Counted from the stretch's first letter, positions 1-9,188 are shown. The stretch is 64,000 bases of DNA from Legionella sp. PATHC032 (GCF_026191185.1 NZ_JAPHOV010000001.1:987001-1051000), one strand, 5' to 3'. Translations and numbers: made by a program. The notes: generated by a model from the sequence alone, not told the origin.

Positions 1-1046
1 GAATTTATCACCGCTATCAGGATATTATTTATTTATATCAGCAAGGAAGTAATGCAAAAAAAATAGATGCTACGCAGATTAAAGGTTTGGATAATCCTCA
101 ATTAGATGAATTGATCGGTGACAGTGCAAACGAACTCAGAGAAGAAATTGAATTAGTCAGGGGGGCATCCCACGAGTTTAATTTGCAAGATTATCTCGCA
201 GGCAAAATGACTCCCGTGTATTTCGGTTCAGCAATTAATAATTTTGGCATTAAAGAATTATTGGATGATTTTGTTGAGTATGCGCCGGGTCCTCAACCGC
301 GAGCTACACAGGAGAGGACTGTTTATCCGAATGAAGAAACCTTTTCCGGCTTTGTTTTTAAAATTCAAGCCAATATGGACCCCAAACACAGAGACCGAAT
401 TGCTTTTGTGAGAGTTTGTTCGGGTTCTTATAAGAAGGGAATGAAATTAAGCCACTTGCGTATAGGAAAAGAAGTGCAGATTTCCAATGCATTAACTTTT
501 ATGGCAGGCGATCGATCACACACAGAGCTTGCTTTGGCTGGTGATATTATTGGTTTGCATAATCATGGCACCATTCGTATTGGTGATACTTTTACACAGG
601 GTGAGCAATTGAAATTTACTGGAATTCCTAATTTTGCTCCCGAATTGTTTAGGCTTGTCAGGCTGAGAGACCCACTAAAGAGTAAAGCCTTACTCAAAGG
701 ATTAATTGAATTATCTGAAGAAGGCGCAACCCAGGTATTTAGGCCATTGAACAGCAATCAGTTAATATTAGGGGCTGTTGGGATATTACAATTTGATGTG
801 GTAGCGCATAGACTCAAACATGAATATAAAGTCGATTGTATTTATGAATCAGTCAATGTGACTTGCGCTCGGTGGGTTTATTCTGAGGATGAGAAAGCAA
901 TGAGCGAGTTTCGTACCAAAGCGTATGATTATTTGGCTTTGGACGGAGGAGATATGCTTATGTACTTGGCGCCTACTAAAGTGAATTTGACAATGGCAGA
1001 GGAACGCTATCCCAAGATTAAGTTCTGCGCTACTCGAGAACATTGA
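1..1046 (+). CDS. prfC: Peptide chain release factor 3 (RF3), C-terminal part
   Basis: The reading frame is already open at base 3, so the gene starts outside the window and about 347 C-terminal residues are present. RF3 is the cytoplasmic translational GTPase that recycles RF1 and RF2 from the ribosome after peptide release. The G domain is missing. What remains is the end of that domain, the domain II beta-barrel ([12 protein letters not shown]-like stretch, here with [19 protein letters not shown]), and domain III with [28 protein letters not shown] and the LALDGGD near the end. These blocks follow E. coli RF3 almost residue for residue. The terminal TREH also matches. The gene converges on the leftward gene at 1112-1495 across an inverted repeat. 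Identity is certain; only the 5' part cannot be judged. Confidence 0.97.
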   Translation, partial: IYHRYQDIIYLYQQGSNAKKIDATQIKGLDNPQLDELIGDSANELREEIELVRGASHEFNLQDYLAGKMTPVYFGSAINNFGIKELLDDFVEYAPGPQPRATQERTVYPNEETFSGFVFKIQANMDPKHRDRIAFVRVCSGSYKKGMKLSHLRIGKEVQISNALTFMAGDRSHTELALAGDIIGLHNHGTIRIGDTFTQGEQLKFTGIPNFAPELFRLVRLRDPLKSKALLKGLIELSEEGATQVFRPLNSNQLILGAVGILQFDVVAHRLKHEYKVDCIYESVNVTCARWVYSEDEKAMSEFRTKAYDYLALDGGDMLMYLAPTKVNLTMAEERYPKIKFCATREH

Positions 1047-1065
1047 TGAACAGGATTTGAATTTT

Positions 1066-1097
1066 CGCACCCCATTACTGTTCAGTGTTGGGGTGCG
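1066..1097. terminator. Inverted repeat between convergent genes, possible terminator
   Basis: Perfect 9-bp arms (CGCACCCCA at 1066-1074, TGGGGTGCG at 1089-1097) enclose an inner ACTG/CAGT stem. The hairpin lies between the prfC stop and the stop of the leftward gene. No good T-run follows on either strand, so intrinsic termination is likely but not proven. Confidence 0.5.
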
Positions 1098-1111
1098 GTT
1101 AGCTCAATTCT

Positions 1112-1495
1112 TTATGCAGTACAAGTTGCTTTGAGAGTATGCGGTCCAAAATTAGTAATTTGAACTTTTGCTCCAGATTCTGCGCTTAGTTTTAAAATGT
1201 CGCCGGAATGGACAGTCACTTTCATGGTGTTTCCTTTAGAGAGCGTAACACCATTAATTTTACCTGCTTTTGCGAGCGCCTCTGCAAAAAGTTCATTCGA
1301 TGGATCTTCACTGGTAATTTTACAATCGGCTGCTACTTCCCAATACAAATAATTAACAAAGACTAGAGGTTCGTTAGGTGGAAACTCGTATTCAAGAGTT
1401 ACTCCAGCCTGGAGCGCGTGAGTCACACTGGAATAAGTGTTTGAACTAAATGTTGCCACTGCGCATAACAACGTAAAGCCGATTTTTCGTAGCAT
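1112..1495 (-). CDS. Small secreted protein, function unknown
   Basis: The product is 127 residues. The ATG at 1495 is preferred over the longer frame to 1537 because GGAG lies 8 bases upstream and the protein then starts MLRKIGFTLLCAVATFSS, a standard Sec signal peptide with likely cleavage near residue 21-23. The mature part is about 105 residues with no membrane segment. It contains two Cys (in the DCKITSEDP region and at the C-terminal ATCTA), which could form a disulfide in the periplasm. The pattern of short hydrophobic strands suggests a small beta fold. I do not recognise the family. It is monocistronic between prfC and pntB. Confidence 0.75.
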   Translation of the reverse strand: MLRKIGFTLLCAVATFSSNTYSSVTHALQAGVTLEYEFPPNEPLVFVNYLYWEVAADCKITSEDPSNELFAEALAKAGKINGVTLSKGNTMKVTVHSGDILKLSAESGAKVQITNFGPHTLKATCTA

Positions 1496-1629
1496 AGATA
1501 TATCTCCATTATGAAAAATTAACAGGCTAAGATACATTTATTTTGCTTCATTGGCAAATTAAAAGGCATTTGCGTGGATTGAACCGGGTACCCACCCCGT
1601 CAGAAATTATTGTTTTTATTTTGAAAGGG

Positions 1630-3027
1630 TTATATTTCTCCCAGAGCCTTAGCTATTGATTCAGTCATTACTTTGGCATCACCAAAAAGCATATAGGTAT
1701 TGTCATGAAAAAATAAATCGTTTTCCACCCCTGCATAACCAGGAGATAAACTGCGTTTGACGAATAAGACCGTTTTGGCTTTTTCAACCTCCAGGACAGG
1801 CATTCCATAGATTGGGGAGGCGGGATCGGTTTTGGCCGCAGGGTTGGTGATATCATTTGCTCCAATCACGTAAGCGACATCACAGGCAGTAAAGTCTCTG
1901 TTAATTTCACTCTGCTCAAAGACTCTGTCATAGGGGATATTGGCTTCAGCAAGCAATACGTTCATATGGCCAGGCATGCGCCCAGCAACTGGGTGTATTG
2001 CAAAACGAACACGAATAGAACGAGATTCCAGAGCATCAACAAGCTCTTTGACGGCATGTTGGGCATGTGCCACTGCCATTCCATATCCAGGAACAATGAT
2101 GACATCCTTGGCATTACTTAAAAGGAATGCAGCATCTTCGCCGTTGGCTTGTCTTACATTGCGTAGCTCATTGCCGGAATGAGCTTGTTTCGTGTTCCCA
2201 GAACTGCTTATTCCACCAAAAATGACATTAAAGATAGAGCGATTCATGCCAACACACATGATATAGCTTAAAATTGCCCCGCTGGCGCCTACGAGAGCGC
2301 CTGTGATAACTAACAGATGATTGCTCAGAGTGAAACCTATTCCTGCTGCAGCCCAACCTGAGTAGGAGTTCAGCATGGAAATAACGACAGGCATATCAGC
2401 TCCGCCAATAGGAATAATGAGTAAAACACCAATAAGAAAAGCCAATCCCGCCAACAGGTTAAAGAGAAGCAGGTTTTGATTGACTACAAATAAAATGAGT
2501 AAAACCAGGATTGTTAGTCCTATTAGTAAGTTGACATAGTTTTGAGCATAAAATCGAATTGGAATACCTGATATGATTCCTTGTAATTTTAAAAAGGCAA
2601 TGACTGAACCAGAAAAAGTAATGGCTCCGATGATTAACCCCAAGCTCATTTCAATAAGACTTGCAGTAGCAATCGCACCAGGTGTGCCGATTTGAAAAGA
2701 CGCGGGGGATAAAAAGGCGCAGTAGGCTACCAGAACGGCCGCCATACCTACTAAAGAATGAAAAGCGGCAACCAGTTGTGGTATGGCCGTCATGTTAATC
2801 TTCAAAGCAATGATAGTTCCTATTATTCCGCCGCCTGCTATTAATGCGATTAATAGAATATGATGGTAGGTGGTGGGCATCATCAGGGTGGATCCCACTG
2901 CCAGGATCATACCCAGAATACCGAGAAGGTTCCCTCTTCTTGAAGTAGAGGGACTGGCTAGTCCTTTTAAAGCCAATATAAAGCAAATGGCTGCCAATAA
3001 ATAAAAGAGTGGAACTATTGAATTCAT
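1630..3027 (-). CDS. pntB: Proton-translocating NAD(P) transhydrogenase, beta subunit
   Basis: 465 residues, the usual length for PntB. With the two alpha pieces upstream it couples hydride transfer from NADH to NADP+ to proton entry through the inner membrane. The first about 270 residues are hydrophobic helices (domain II). The C-terminal about 175 residues are the NADP(H)-binding domain III, shown by VPGYGMAVAHAQ (fingerprint of the NADP Rossmann fold), the HPVAGRMPGHMNVLLAEANI block, GANDITNPAA and the closing SLSPGYAGVENDLFF loop. The ATG at 3027 has GGACG about 10 bases upstream. It is the last gene of a three-gene operon, 23 bases after pntAB. All expected motifs look intact. Confidence 0.97.
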   Translation of the reverse strand: MNSIVPLFYLLAAICFILALKGLASPSTSRRGNLLGILGMILAVGSTLMMPTTYHHILLIALIAGGGIIGTIIALKINMTAIPQLVAAFHSLVGMAAVLVAYCAFLSPASFQIGTPGAIATASLIEMSLGLIIGAITFSGSVIAFLKLQGIISGIPIRFYAQNYVNLLIGLTILVLLILFVVNQNLLLFNLLAGLAFLIGVLLIIPIGGADMPVVISMLNSYSGWAAAGIGFTLSNHLLVITGALVGASGAILSYIMCVGMNRSIFNVIFGGISSSGNTKQAHSGNELRNVRQANGEDAAFLLSNAKDVIIVPGYGMAVAHAQHAVKELVDALESRSIRVRFAIHPVAGRMPGHMNVLLAEANIPYDRVFEQSEINRDFTACDVAYVIGANDITNPAAKTDPASPIYGMPVLEVEKAKTVLFVKRSLSPGYAGVENDLFFHDNTYMLFGDAKVMTESIAKALGEI

Positions 3028-3050
3028 TACGGATTCCGTCCTTTAAATCA

Positions 3051-3347
3051 TTATTTTTTATACATGCGAAGCATGCGTTGAGTTACTACAAAGCCACCAA
3101 AAATATTGATTGAAGTAATAAATATGGCTATACCGCCTAGCCAGGTGATGCTTCCAATCAATTCACTTCCCGCTGCAATTAAAGCACCAAGTATAATGAT
3201 ACTGGAGATGGCATTGGTGACTGACATTAGGGGGGTATGCAAAGCTGGTGTTACTTTCCAAACCACATAGTAACCTACAAAACAGGCCAGTATAAAAATG
3301 GTTAATATTGTAATATAAGGATTACCAAGTGTATGAATCTCAGGCAT
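3051..3347 (-). CDS. pntAB: NAD(P) transhydrogenase, alpha subunit part 2 (membrane piece)
   Basis: 98 residues made almost entirely of three to four hydrophobic helices. It includes the [20 protein letters not shown] block conserved in the membrane part of alpha subunits. In E. coli this piece is fused to the NAD-binding part; here alpha is split, as in Rhodospirillum and many other bacteria. The ATG at 3347 has GGAG 7 bases upstream and overlaps the pntAA stop by 8 bases, so translation is probably coupled. It supplies the domain II helices that, with PntB, form the proton channel. Confidence 0.95.
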   Translation of the reverse strand: MPEIHTLGNPYITILTIFILACFVGYYVVWKVTPALHTPLMSVTNAISSIIILGALIAAGSELIGSITWLGGIAIFITSINIFGGFVVTQRMLRMYKK

Positions 3348-4473
3348 TTTGCTTCTCCTTTACTCCCTGAAAGGGTAGATAAGTTCCTTTATGGCAAAGA
3401 ACGGCTTGCTGGATAATCTCATCATCAGGATTTAAGTTTAACTCAGCCGGATTTTTTGCTAAAAGGTTTATAAGATGAACCAGATTATTAGAATAAAGGT
3501 CACTTGCCGTAGCAGGGACAAGGCCAGCCATATTACTCAACCCCACTATAGTAATTTCACCATGCTTGATGATTTTATCGGCGACACTGAGTTCACAATT
3601 TCCACCTCGGGAAGTTGCAAGATCAACAATGACAGAACCTGGTTTCATTTGCTCGACAGTTTTTTTATAAAGTAAAACCGGGGCTTGACGCCCGGGTATC
3701 AATGCTGTGGAAATAACGATGTCAGCAGTTTTTGCATATTGATCAATCAGCTCAGCCTGAAGTTTTTTATATTCTTCACTTGTTTCTGAGGCATATCCCC
3801 CGGCTGTTTCACTATCTTGCTCCTGCATTACCTCTATGAATTCAGCGCCTAAACTTTCAACCTGTTCCTTGGCAGCCTTTCTTACGTCAAAGGCATAAAC
3901 TACTGCACCTAAACGTTTCGCAGTTGCTATGGCTTGTAAGCCCGCAACTCCAGCACCAAGAATGAGTACTTTTGCCGGTTGAATCATTCCTGCTGCTGTC
4001 ATCATCATGGGTATAGCTCTATGAAATGTTGCCGCAGCTTCCAAAACCGCCCTGTATCCAGCCAGATTAGCCTGAGAAGATAGGCTGTCCATGCTCTGAG
4101 CACGACTTATCCTGGGAATAAGATTCATTGAAAATAATGTCATTTCCTGATCCAGACACCACTTAACAAGCGGGCTAAGTGGATTATTGTCTATGTGACC
4201 GATTATTAGAGAATCAGAGGGTAAGCCTTTCAGGTTCTTGGGATCAGGTTCGTTAACACATAAAAGAATTTGAGCTTTTTCGAGTAATGTACTTTTACCG
4301 TCGAATATTGTTGCGCCAGCTTTTTCAAATTCTTCATTGGCAAAATCTGAGCCAAGCCCCGCGTTTTTTTCAATCCCTACGTCATAGCCTAGTTTTATGT
4401 ATTGTTTGGCCGAGTTGGGAGTAATAGCTATTCGCGATTCCTGAGCTGATTCCATTAAGGTTGCAATCATCAT
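3340..4473 (-). CDS. pntAA: NAD(P) transhydrogenase, alpha subunit part 1 (NAD-binding)
   Basis: 377 residues, a soluble domain I. It shows the alanine dehydrogenase/PNT fold: an N-terminal half with [19 protein letters not shown], then the NAD Rossmann motif [20 protein letters not shown] near residue 170, followed by the acidic strand end VYAFDVR and the SRGGNCELS block. It binds NAD(H) and passes hydride to domain III of PntB. Two ATGs (4473 and 4470) are possible, with AAGGA about 10 bases upstream. It is the first gene of the pnt operon. The terminator at 4590-4612 lies about 120 bases upstream on the same strand, so the operon is insulated from 6S RNA transcription and must have its own promoter in 4474-4589. 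Confidence 0.96.
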   Translation of the reverse strand: MMIATLMESAQESRIAITPNSAKQYIKLGYDVGIEKNAGLGSDFANEEFEKAGATIFDGKSTLLEKAQILLCVNEPDPKNLKGLPSDSLIIGHIDNNPLSPLVKWCLDQEMTLFSMNLIPRISRAQSMDSLSSQANLAGYRAVLEAAATFHRAIPMMMTAAGMIQPAKVLILGAGVAGLQAIATAKRLGAVVYAFDVRKAAKEQVESLGAEFIEVMQEQDSETAGGYASETSEEYKKLQAELIDQYAKTADIVISTALIPGRQAPVLLYKKTVEQMKPGSVIVDLATSRGGNCELSVADKIIKHGEITIVGLSNMAGLVPATASDLYSNNLVHLINLLAKNPAELNLNPDDEIIQQAVLCHKGTYLPFQGVKEKQNA

Positions 4474-4589
4474 GGGAAAATCCTTATTACCGTTATTATT
4501 CTATCCTATTGTAATTTAGAATAATTTTCTACAGCATAAAATACCAATTTTAGATCTTCGAATTTGGAAAAGCGAGGAATGAACATATG

Positions 4590-4612
4590 AAAAGGGCGTA
4601 TTGAATACGCCC
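4590..4612 (-). terminator. Rho-independent terminator of the 6S RNA gene
   Basis: Read leftward, the stem GGGCGTATT/AATACGCCC (9 pairs if fully closed, or 7 pairs with a five-base loop) is followed directly by TTTT. It sits 17 bases past the predicted 6S 3' end. Confidence 0.85.
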
Positions 4613-4628
4613 CTGGTGTTAGTATGTT

Positions 4629-4777
4629 ATAGACAGCAAGATTGAGTGCAGTCCTGTTCAAAAATGTGGATTCCTCCGGAGTGCTTTTGGCTTCTCAGTC
4701 TAAGCTGAGCGTGCTCACCACACTCTCAATCTGGCCTCCAAAATTGTACTGTTGGCTGAACAATGATTGCCGTCTAT
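4629..4777 (-). ncRNA. ssrS: 6S RNA
   Basis: Read leftward, the region contains GGTGAGCACGCTCAGC and CTGAGAAGCC, close counterparts of the conserved central-bubble and 3' flank of E. coli 6S RNA (GGTGAGCATGCTCGG and CCGAGAAGCC). The ends pair: ATAGACGGCAA at the 5' end (4777 down to 4767) against TTGCTGTCTAT at the 3' end (4639 down to 4629), with one G-U pair, closing a long rod. The predicted length of about 149 nt is somewhat shorter than the 184-nt E. coli RNA. A TATA-type -10 lies just upstream and a terminator just downstream. The RNA binds sigma70-RNA polymerase and damps transcription in stationary phase. The exact ends are inferred from pairing. Confidence 0.9.
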
Positions 4778-4783
4778 GTTTCA

Positions 4784-4789
4784 ATATTA
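4784..4789 (-). promoter_or_regulatory. -10 element of the 6S RNA promoter
   Basis: TAATAT ends six bases before the predicted first base of 6S RNA (4777). Seventeen bases further up is only a weak -35 (TGGAAT). Confidence 0.6.
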
Positions 4790-4865
4790 GGCTAACGTTG
4801 TAATTAATTCCACTCAATTGCACTTATAAATTGCAAAAATTTTGTTAAAAACACTATTTTAATTT

Positions 4866-5420
4866 TTATGCTTTCTTACTGAAGAGAGCACCACTAAAAA
4901 TTGATGAAAAGGGTTTTCTGGAAGCATAGTTACTATTTCCGGTTTTTAAGAATATTTGAGTAAAATATATTTTTCCTTTTTCATCTCGAGCTATGCCTAT
5001 TCCGGTAAGGTCATAGTTACCAACAATATTTCTTTTGTGTCCTGGGCTACGTAACCAATTTTTGACGACGTCCTGGGCATTTTTATAGTTGTAAGCCACA
5101 TTTTCAGCCCCGGCATTTGAGTTTTTAATCTGTGTGTGTAGTTTATCAATACGCTTATTAAAATATTTGTGGCCAAAAGGTATTGTGTGTTTTGCCATAT
5201 CCATGGAATGAATTTTCGCTTCTTTTACTATGCGGTTATCCATTTTGAGAGGAGATAGGCCATGTTGTTGTCTGTAATTGTTGATATAAACTAAAATTTC
5301 ATTTTGAATGGCAGTGTCATTCACTGTATTTTTGGAGTGTGGGGCAGCATAAGCTGATGAGATTAAACTGTATACAAGCGCAATAAAGAAGGTTATTGAT
5401 TTAGTTTTTATCAGATTCAT
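4866..5420 (-). CDS. Secreted CAP/SCP-domain protein
   Basis: 184 residues with a Sec signal peptide (hydrophobic core to about residue 23, cleavage after SAYA-A). The mature part is a bacterial CAP domain of the YkwD type: NNYRQQHGLSPLKMD, then AKIHSMDMA, a FGHKYFNKR segment, GAENVAYN, and WLRSPGHKRNIV with GIGIARDEKGKIYFTQIF at the end. The His of GHK, the Glu of GAENV and the His of SPGHKRN correspond to the conserved CAP cavity residues. Function is unknown for most bacterial members; some bind lipids or act extracellularly. There are no same-strand partners nearby. Expression is presumably monocistronic, from the AT-rich 5421-5674 region. Confidence 0.88.
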   Translation of the reverse strand: MNLIKTKSITFFIALVYSLISSAYAAPHSKNTVNDTAIQNEILVYINNYRQQHGLSPLKMDNRIVKEAKIHSMDMAKHTIPFGHKYFNKRIDKLHTQIKNSNAGAENVAYNYKNAQDVVKNWLRSPGHKRNIVGNYDLTGIGIARDEKGKIYFTQIFLKTGNSNYASRKPFSSIFSGALFSKKA

Positions 5421-5674
5421 AGGAAATCCTCATAAATTTATTATTAAGAATAAAGGAATTATTTTGATCTGAATGGTTACTAAAAAACGCACTTTTGTCC
5501 AGTGATTGATAGAACTAAAAATTTACTAAAAGTATTTCATTGGATTTTTTTGGTCTTAATTTATATATTATGGTGTGTTTTTATATTTGATTTCATATAA
5601 TATGTTTTCAATCCATGTTTTTGAAATATATCTCTACACAATGAAATGTGATGTTTCTTTAGGCACTTTTAGAC

Positions 5675-5950
5675 TTATATTTTTTTACTTAGTTTTTCAA
5701 TAGCCTCATCAATTTCTTCAACTTCACCAGAATAATGGTAATAAATACGATTTTTGGCGCAATCGATAATCCCCAGTTGCTCTTTAGGCTGGTTATCAAA
5801 TTGTTTAAAGATCCAGAAAATGGCTTGGGAATCATCGCTTTTTATTTCTTTTAACAGATCAATCATCCTGTTTTCTTCAATTTCAGAATGTGTACAAACC
5901 AGGCCTGTTGAAGAAAGAGTAATTTTATAGGCAAAATGTTTTTCTTTCAT
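5675..5950 (-). CDS. Small cytoplasmic protein, function unknown
   Basis: 91 residues, acidic overall, with no signal peptide or membrane helix. The sequence alternates strands and helices (an AYKITLSS strand, the helix around MIDLLKEIKSDD, the IFWIFKQF strand and the C-terminal helix EEIDEAIEKLSKKI). Start at ATG 5950; upstream bases give only a weak Shine-Dalgarno (GGAGTATCATC). I do not recognise a family. The composition and codon use match the neighbours. Confidence 0.6.
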   Translation of the reverse strand: MKEKHFAYKITLSSTGLVCTHSEIEENRMIDLLKEIKSDDSQAIFWIFKQFDNQPKEQLGIIDCAKNRIYYHYSGEVEEIDEAIEKLSKKI

Positions 5951-6300
5951 GATGATACTCCATTTAATTCATCATCAGTACTTACGAAAAAAACAATCTC
6001 TTAGTTAAAAACATTTTTTTCATTCATCTTGGGGGTTTTTGTCCTTGATCTTAGTAAAACCATTTTAAAAGCAAACTAAAAGACCTGATTGATCAAATTA
6101 TAGTCTCTAATAGATAAGAAGGATAAAAAATTTTGAATAGGCTAATTTCAAAATTTCAAAAAGAATCGAACAGTGATGAACACCAAAACAAAAGTATAGC
6201 AGGAGGTGAAATAAGGCAGATAAAAGAAACTGTATGTTTTAAGAATGCCAATGTTCTATAATTTAATAGAGTGGATATTAATTAATGGACATTGGATAAA
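5951..6300. other. Intergenic region upstream of the diguanylate cyclase gene
   Basis: 350 bases, very AT-rich, divergent promoter space for the genes on both sides. It holds a possible decayed copy of the palindromic repeat (5977-6045). A 42-codon frame from TTG 6133 to 6261 has AAGGA upstream but no other support. No clear sigma70, sigma28 or sigma54 promoter was seen. Confidence 0.5.
5977..6045 (+). repeat. Possible decayed, internally deleted copy of the palindromic repeat
   Basis: The order ACTTACGA, CAATCTCTT, GTTAAAAACATTTTT, CTTGGG, TTTTTGT, CCT matches the outer parts of the complete copy at 38905-39027, with about 50 bases of the centre missing. Similarity is patchy and could be chance in AT-rich DNA. 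Confidence 0.35.
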
Positions 6301-7434
6301 ATGACTTCATCCAAGCATTACAAGGAAAGTATGACCTTGCTGTTTGAGGGATCTCTAAGAGCGATTCCGTTCAATATTATATTGGCTACATTGCTTGCTC
6401 TTGACCTGGTTTATAATGATATGCCTGCATTAATAATAGGGGCATGGTTTTTCGGTATTATCTTTATAAGCTTGGTAAGAAGTTTTTTCTGTTGGAAAAT
6501 AATTAAACGAGGAGTAGAAAAAAATAGCATACAAGCCACTTTGCTCAAGTTTTTCTTTCTTACATTTGTCACGGGTAGTATATGGGGCGCATGTTACTTC
6601 ATTACTCTACCTTATTTAAATGATCTTCACGAATTTATTATTATTTTGGTGTTTGGAGGAATGTGTGCAGGTGCAATTGCTTCTCTCTCTATTTATTTAC
6701 CAGCCTATTATGCCTATGTTTTTCCAATGCTTTTTCCAGTCATTGTTTATAATTATGCGTTGTTAGATGTCGATAGAACGATTTTAGCAACCATGTTTTT
6801 AATTTTTATTGCCATGCTTATTATTTCTGCAAAGATTAACAATAGATTACTCAATGAAAATTTTCGATTGTTCAATGAAAAAGAACTATTGATTAATGAA
6901 TTGAAAGTGATGTCAATAACTGATTCTTTGTCAGGGTTATATAACAGGCGATATTTTGACAACATATTCCCGCAAGAGTTTAATCGAGCAAGACGTAATC
7001 AATATTTTTTAAGCCTGCTTTCAATTGATGTAGATAATTTTAAATTAATCAATGATAATTTGGGCCATCCTTTTGGTGATAAAGTTCTTATTAGCATCGC
7101 TGATTTATTAAAAAAAATATTTAGACGTTCAAACGATATACTGTTTCGGCTTGGTGGAGATGAATTTGCAATAATCATCGCTAATCAGCCGATTAAAGAC
7201 ACAATATCTATTTGCCAAGCAATTAAAAATCCTTTTAAAACAGGAATATTGAATCAAAATTGTGATTCAAACGAACAATTACTCATGAGTCATGTCACTT
7301 TAAGCATCGGGATTGTTTATATTCATTTTGAAAGTTCAGCCAGTGTAGAACACGCAATTACTGTAGCGGACAAGGCATTATATCAAGCTAAAAAAAATGG
7401 AAAGAACCAAATTGTAGTAAAAAAACTTCTTTAA
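6301..7434 (+). CDS. Membrane diguanylate cyclase (GGDEF)
   Basis: 377 residues from the ATG at 6301; an in-frame TTG at 6292 is an alternative and neither has a strong Shine-Dalgarno. The first about 190 residues form roughly six hydrophobic helices in the inner membrane, with no recognisable periplasmic sensor. The rest is a GGDEF domain: DSLSGLYNRRYFD at its start, DVDNFKLINDNLGHPFGD, and the intact active-site loop RLGGDEFAII near residue 285. Five residues before the loop is RSND, a canonical RxxD inhibitory site, so product inhibition by c-di-GMP is expected. The enzyme makes c-di-GMP from two GTP. It is monocistronic. Confidence 0.9.
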   Translation: MTSSKHYKESMTLLFEGSLRAIPFNIILATLLALDLVYNDMPALIIGAWFFGIIFISLVRSFFCWKIIKRGVEKNSIQATLLKFFFLTFVTGSIWGACYFITLPYLNDLHEFIIILVFGGMCAGAIASLSIYLPAYYAYVFPMLFPVIVYNYALLDVDRTILATMFLIFIAMLIISAKINNRLLNENFRLFNEKELLINELKVMSITDSLSGLYNRRYFDNIFPQEFNRARRNQYFLSLLSIDVDNFKLINDNLGHPFGDKVLISIADLLKKIFRRSNDILFRLGGDEFAIIIANQPIKDTISICQAIKNPFKTGILNQNCDSNEQLLMSHVTLSIGIVYIHFESSASVEHAITVADKALYQAKKNGKNQIVVKKLL

Positions 7435-7507
7435 AATGATGATATTTTATCTTTAATTTCCAATTTAATTGGATGACATCCTGAACGCTGGGTAGTGCGT
7501 TAATGGA

Positions 7508-8149
7508 TTATAAATTGACAGTAAATCCTAATAAAATTCCATGTAAAACCGGGATATTTGAAACACTGCCAGTTTTTGAGTTCACATTTAATTTGACATT
7601 AGGATCGTTACCAAAAACTCCCTGATACAGCAAACTCAAACTGGCTAAAGCAGTGATAGGATAACCAAAACCTGCTTGAATTTCTCCGGCTAATTGTGAA
7701 ATTTCATTGATGGGGTAGAGATCAACTTGCCATGATCTGTATGCTACACCACCTTTTAATTGTGCAAAAAAAGAACTTCCAAATAAGGGGTCACTCTTGG
7801 CGGTGACTAGTAAGTCCAGCATGGGGCTGAGGTTGGTTTCTACTGGTAGCCAGCCAAGTACTGATAAGGTTTCTCGGGGAATATTCAAGCGCATTTTATT
7901 GCCATTTTGAACCCCAAGCTCTAATCCCAGAGCTATATCTCCACTAAGCATTAGTTCATTAGCCAGAGCCAATCGACCTAAAGCGGTTTTGCCATCTTTT
8001 GAGTACATATGCTGGTATCTGCCACTTCCAAAGCTGGCAATAATTGTCCATGGTTGGTCTTGAGAGGTGGGCTCAGGATAGTAACCATCAGCAAATACGT
8101 TGATTGATAATAAAATTCCTATTGCAATTAGTTGTAATTTCATTTTCAT
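7508..8149 (-). CDS. Outer-membrane beta-barrel-like protein
   Basis: 213 residues with a signal peptide (MKMKLQLIAIGILLSINVFA, cleavage before DGYYPEP). The mature part is rich in alternating Gly and aromatic residues in short strands and ends GILLGFTVNL, an amphipathic strand, although the final residue is Leu rather than the usual Phe. This looks like an 8- to 10-strand barrel of the kind found in many paralogues in Legionella. Function is unknown. It is monocistronic; the downstream side faces the GGDEF gene convergently. Confidence 0.65.
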   Translation of the reverse strand: MKMKLQLIAIGILLSINVFADGYYPEPTSQDQPWTIIASFGSGRYQHMYSKDGKTALGRLALANELMLSGDIALGLELGVQNGNKMRLNIPRETLSVLGWLPVETNLSPMLDLLVTAKSDPLFGSSFFAQLKGGVAYRSWQVDLYPINEISQLAGEIQAGFGYPITALASLSLLYQGVFGNDPNVKLNVNSKTGSVSNIPVLHGILLGFTVNL

Positions 8150-8322
8150 CTTTCATATCCCTGATTGAATTGGTTAGTTCTGAAAGCAGTTTTACCAAAA
8201 GAATCTTACTATGAGCCAGCTGTAGTCTTTACACAATGGATATAATTTACTGCTTTATGCTACTCAATGAAAGCGACAATTATAACCTTATACCCTGTGA
8301 AGGATAACCAGGAATTGTAATT

Positions 8323-8410
8323 TGGCGGAGAGAGAGGGATTCGAACCCTCGATACGTTGCCGTATACACACTTTCCAGGCGTGCGCCTTCGACCGCTCGG
8401 CCATCTCTCC
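8323..8410 (-). tRNA. tRNA-Ser, anticodon GGA
   Basis: Read leftward, the 88-nt sequence begins GGAGAGATGGCCGAGCGG and ends GGTTCGAATCCC with the acceptor 3' strand TCTCTCC and an encoded GCCA. The 7-bp acceptor pairs, the long variable arm (TATACG/CGTATC) marks a class II tRNA, and the anticodon loop CTGGAAA gives GGA. It reads UCC/UCU Ser codons. Confidence 0.98.
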
Positions 8411-8632
8411 AACCGGGCAAGCTTATACTTGTCGGCAAATAAAAGCAAGACTGTGATAACTATTAAAGAGGTTTTCCATCACACAGATAATATATTCTAT
8501 TTTTTTATGGTAATAAATTGGATTGTTTTATTTGAGTTTTAATCCGGTTTATTCGATACTTGAGTGTTCAAATAGTGTTGATTATGTTCAAAATTAAATG
8601 TATTATCATCCCTTTTTTTAGGAGTAAGATTT

Positions 8633-9067
8633 ATGACATTGCAACATTCCGTACAAAAAGGGGTATCTGATTTTAGTTTTATTATTGGCACAGGTCTAAA
8701 GTATGGTGGTGCTGGCGGTCTTTTAGTGATGGCTGTTGTAGGAACTGTTGCTATTGATCTTGTCTTGCTTGCTGCTGCAGAAAAAAACCATAACAGTTTT
8801 TTGACAGGATTTGTGTTAGGCTCCATGTTTTCCAGAGGTAATTTGGATCCCGTTCCACTTTTGATCGCATCTCCTATCACATCAGCTGTTGCTGTTGTGT
8901 TATCTGTTGCCTTGGGTGTTCCTGGCGTTGGTCTTGCAATACTGGCTGGATGGACTTTGGCTGGCACTTTATTGGCTGCTGGTATGGGGTTGGAGGCGCT
9001 TGCCAAATCCATTGATCCTGAACCGTCATCAGAGTCAGATTATAGTTCTGGTTTGTGCTTTAACTAA
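8633..9067 (+). CDS. Small Gly/Ala-rich membrane protein, function unknown
   Basis: 144 residues with AGGAG about 8 bases before the ATG. No cleavable signal is evident. Two hydrophobic blocks rich in Gly, Ala, Leu and Val (about residues 20-48 and 78-118) each look able to form a helical hairpin, leaving a short polar loop (AEKNHN, MFSRGNLDPVP) and a polar acidic tail DPEPSSESDYSS. The arrangement resembles small hydrophobic hairpin proteins of Legionella, but I cannot name a family. A secreted membrane-inserting role is possible and untested. It is monocistronic. Confidence 0.65.
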   Translation: MTLQHSVQKGVSDFSFIIGTGLKYGGAGGLLVMAVVGTVAIDLVLLAAAEKNHNSFLTGFVLGSMFSRGNLDPVPLLIASPITSAVAVVLSVALGVPGVGLAILAGWTLAGTLLAAGMGLEALAKSIDPEPSSESDYSSGLCFN

Positions 9068-9188
9068 TAGAACCAAGAGGGGAGTTCAGATTATTTCCCC
9101 TCTCAAGACAGTTTATCGGAAAATTATTTTTATAAATATTGTATATACTATATAGTAATAATGGTTCATTAAATCTTAGGATTGAATC

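Noticed and set aside
4700-4730. Idea that the GGTGAGCACGCTC stretch was a fragment of a protein gene
   Set aside because: The paired ends, -10 and terminator make it 6S RNA.
6133-6261. 42-codon TTG frame upstream of the diguanylate cyclase
   Set aside because: AAGGA is present but the start is TTG, the spacing is long and nothing else supports translation.
8260-8448. Leftward frame across the tRNA-Ser gene
   Set aside because: It is a shadow of the tRNA sequence.
8539-9012. 157-codon leftward frame opposite the small membrane protein gene
   Set aside because: Antisense to a gene with a proper ribosome site; Pro/Ala/Thr-rich as expected of a shadow of a Gly/Ala/Val-rich protein.
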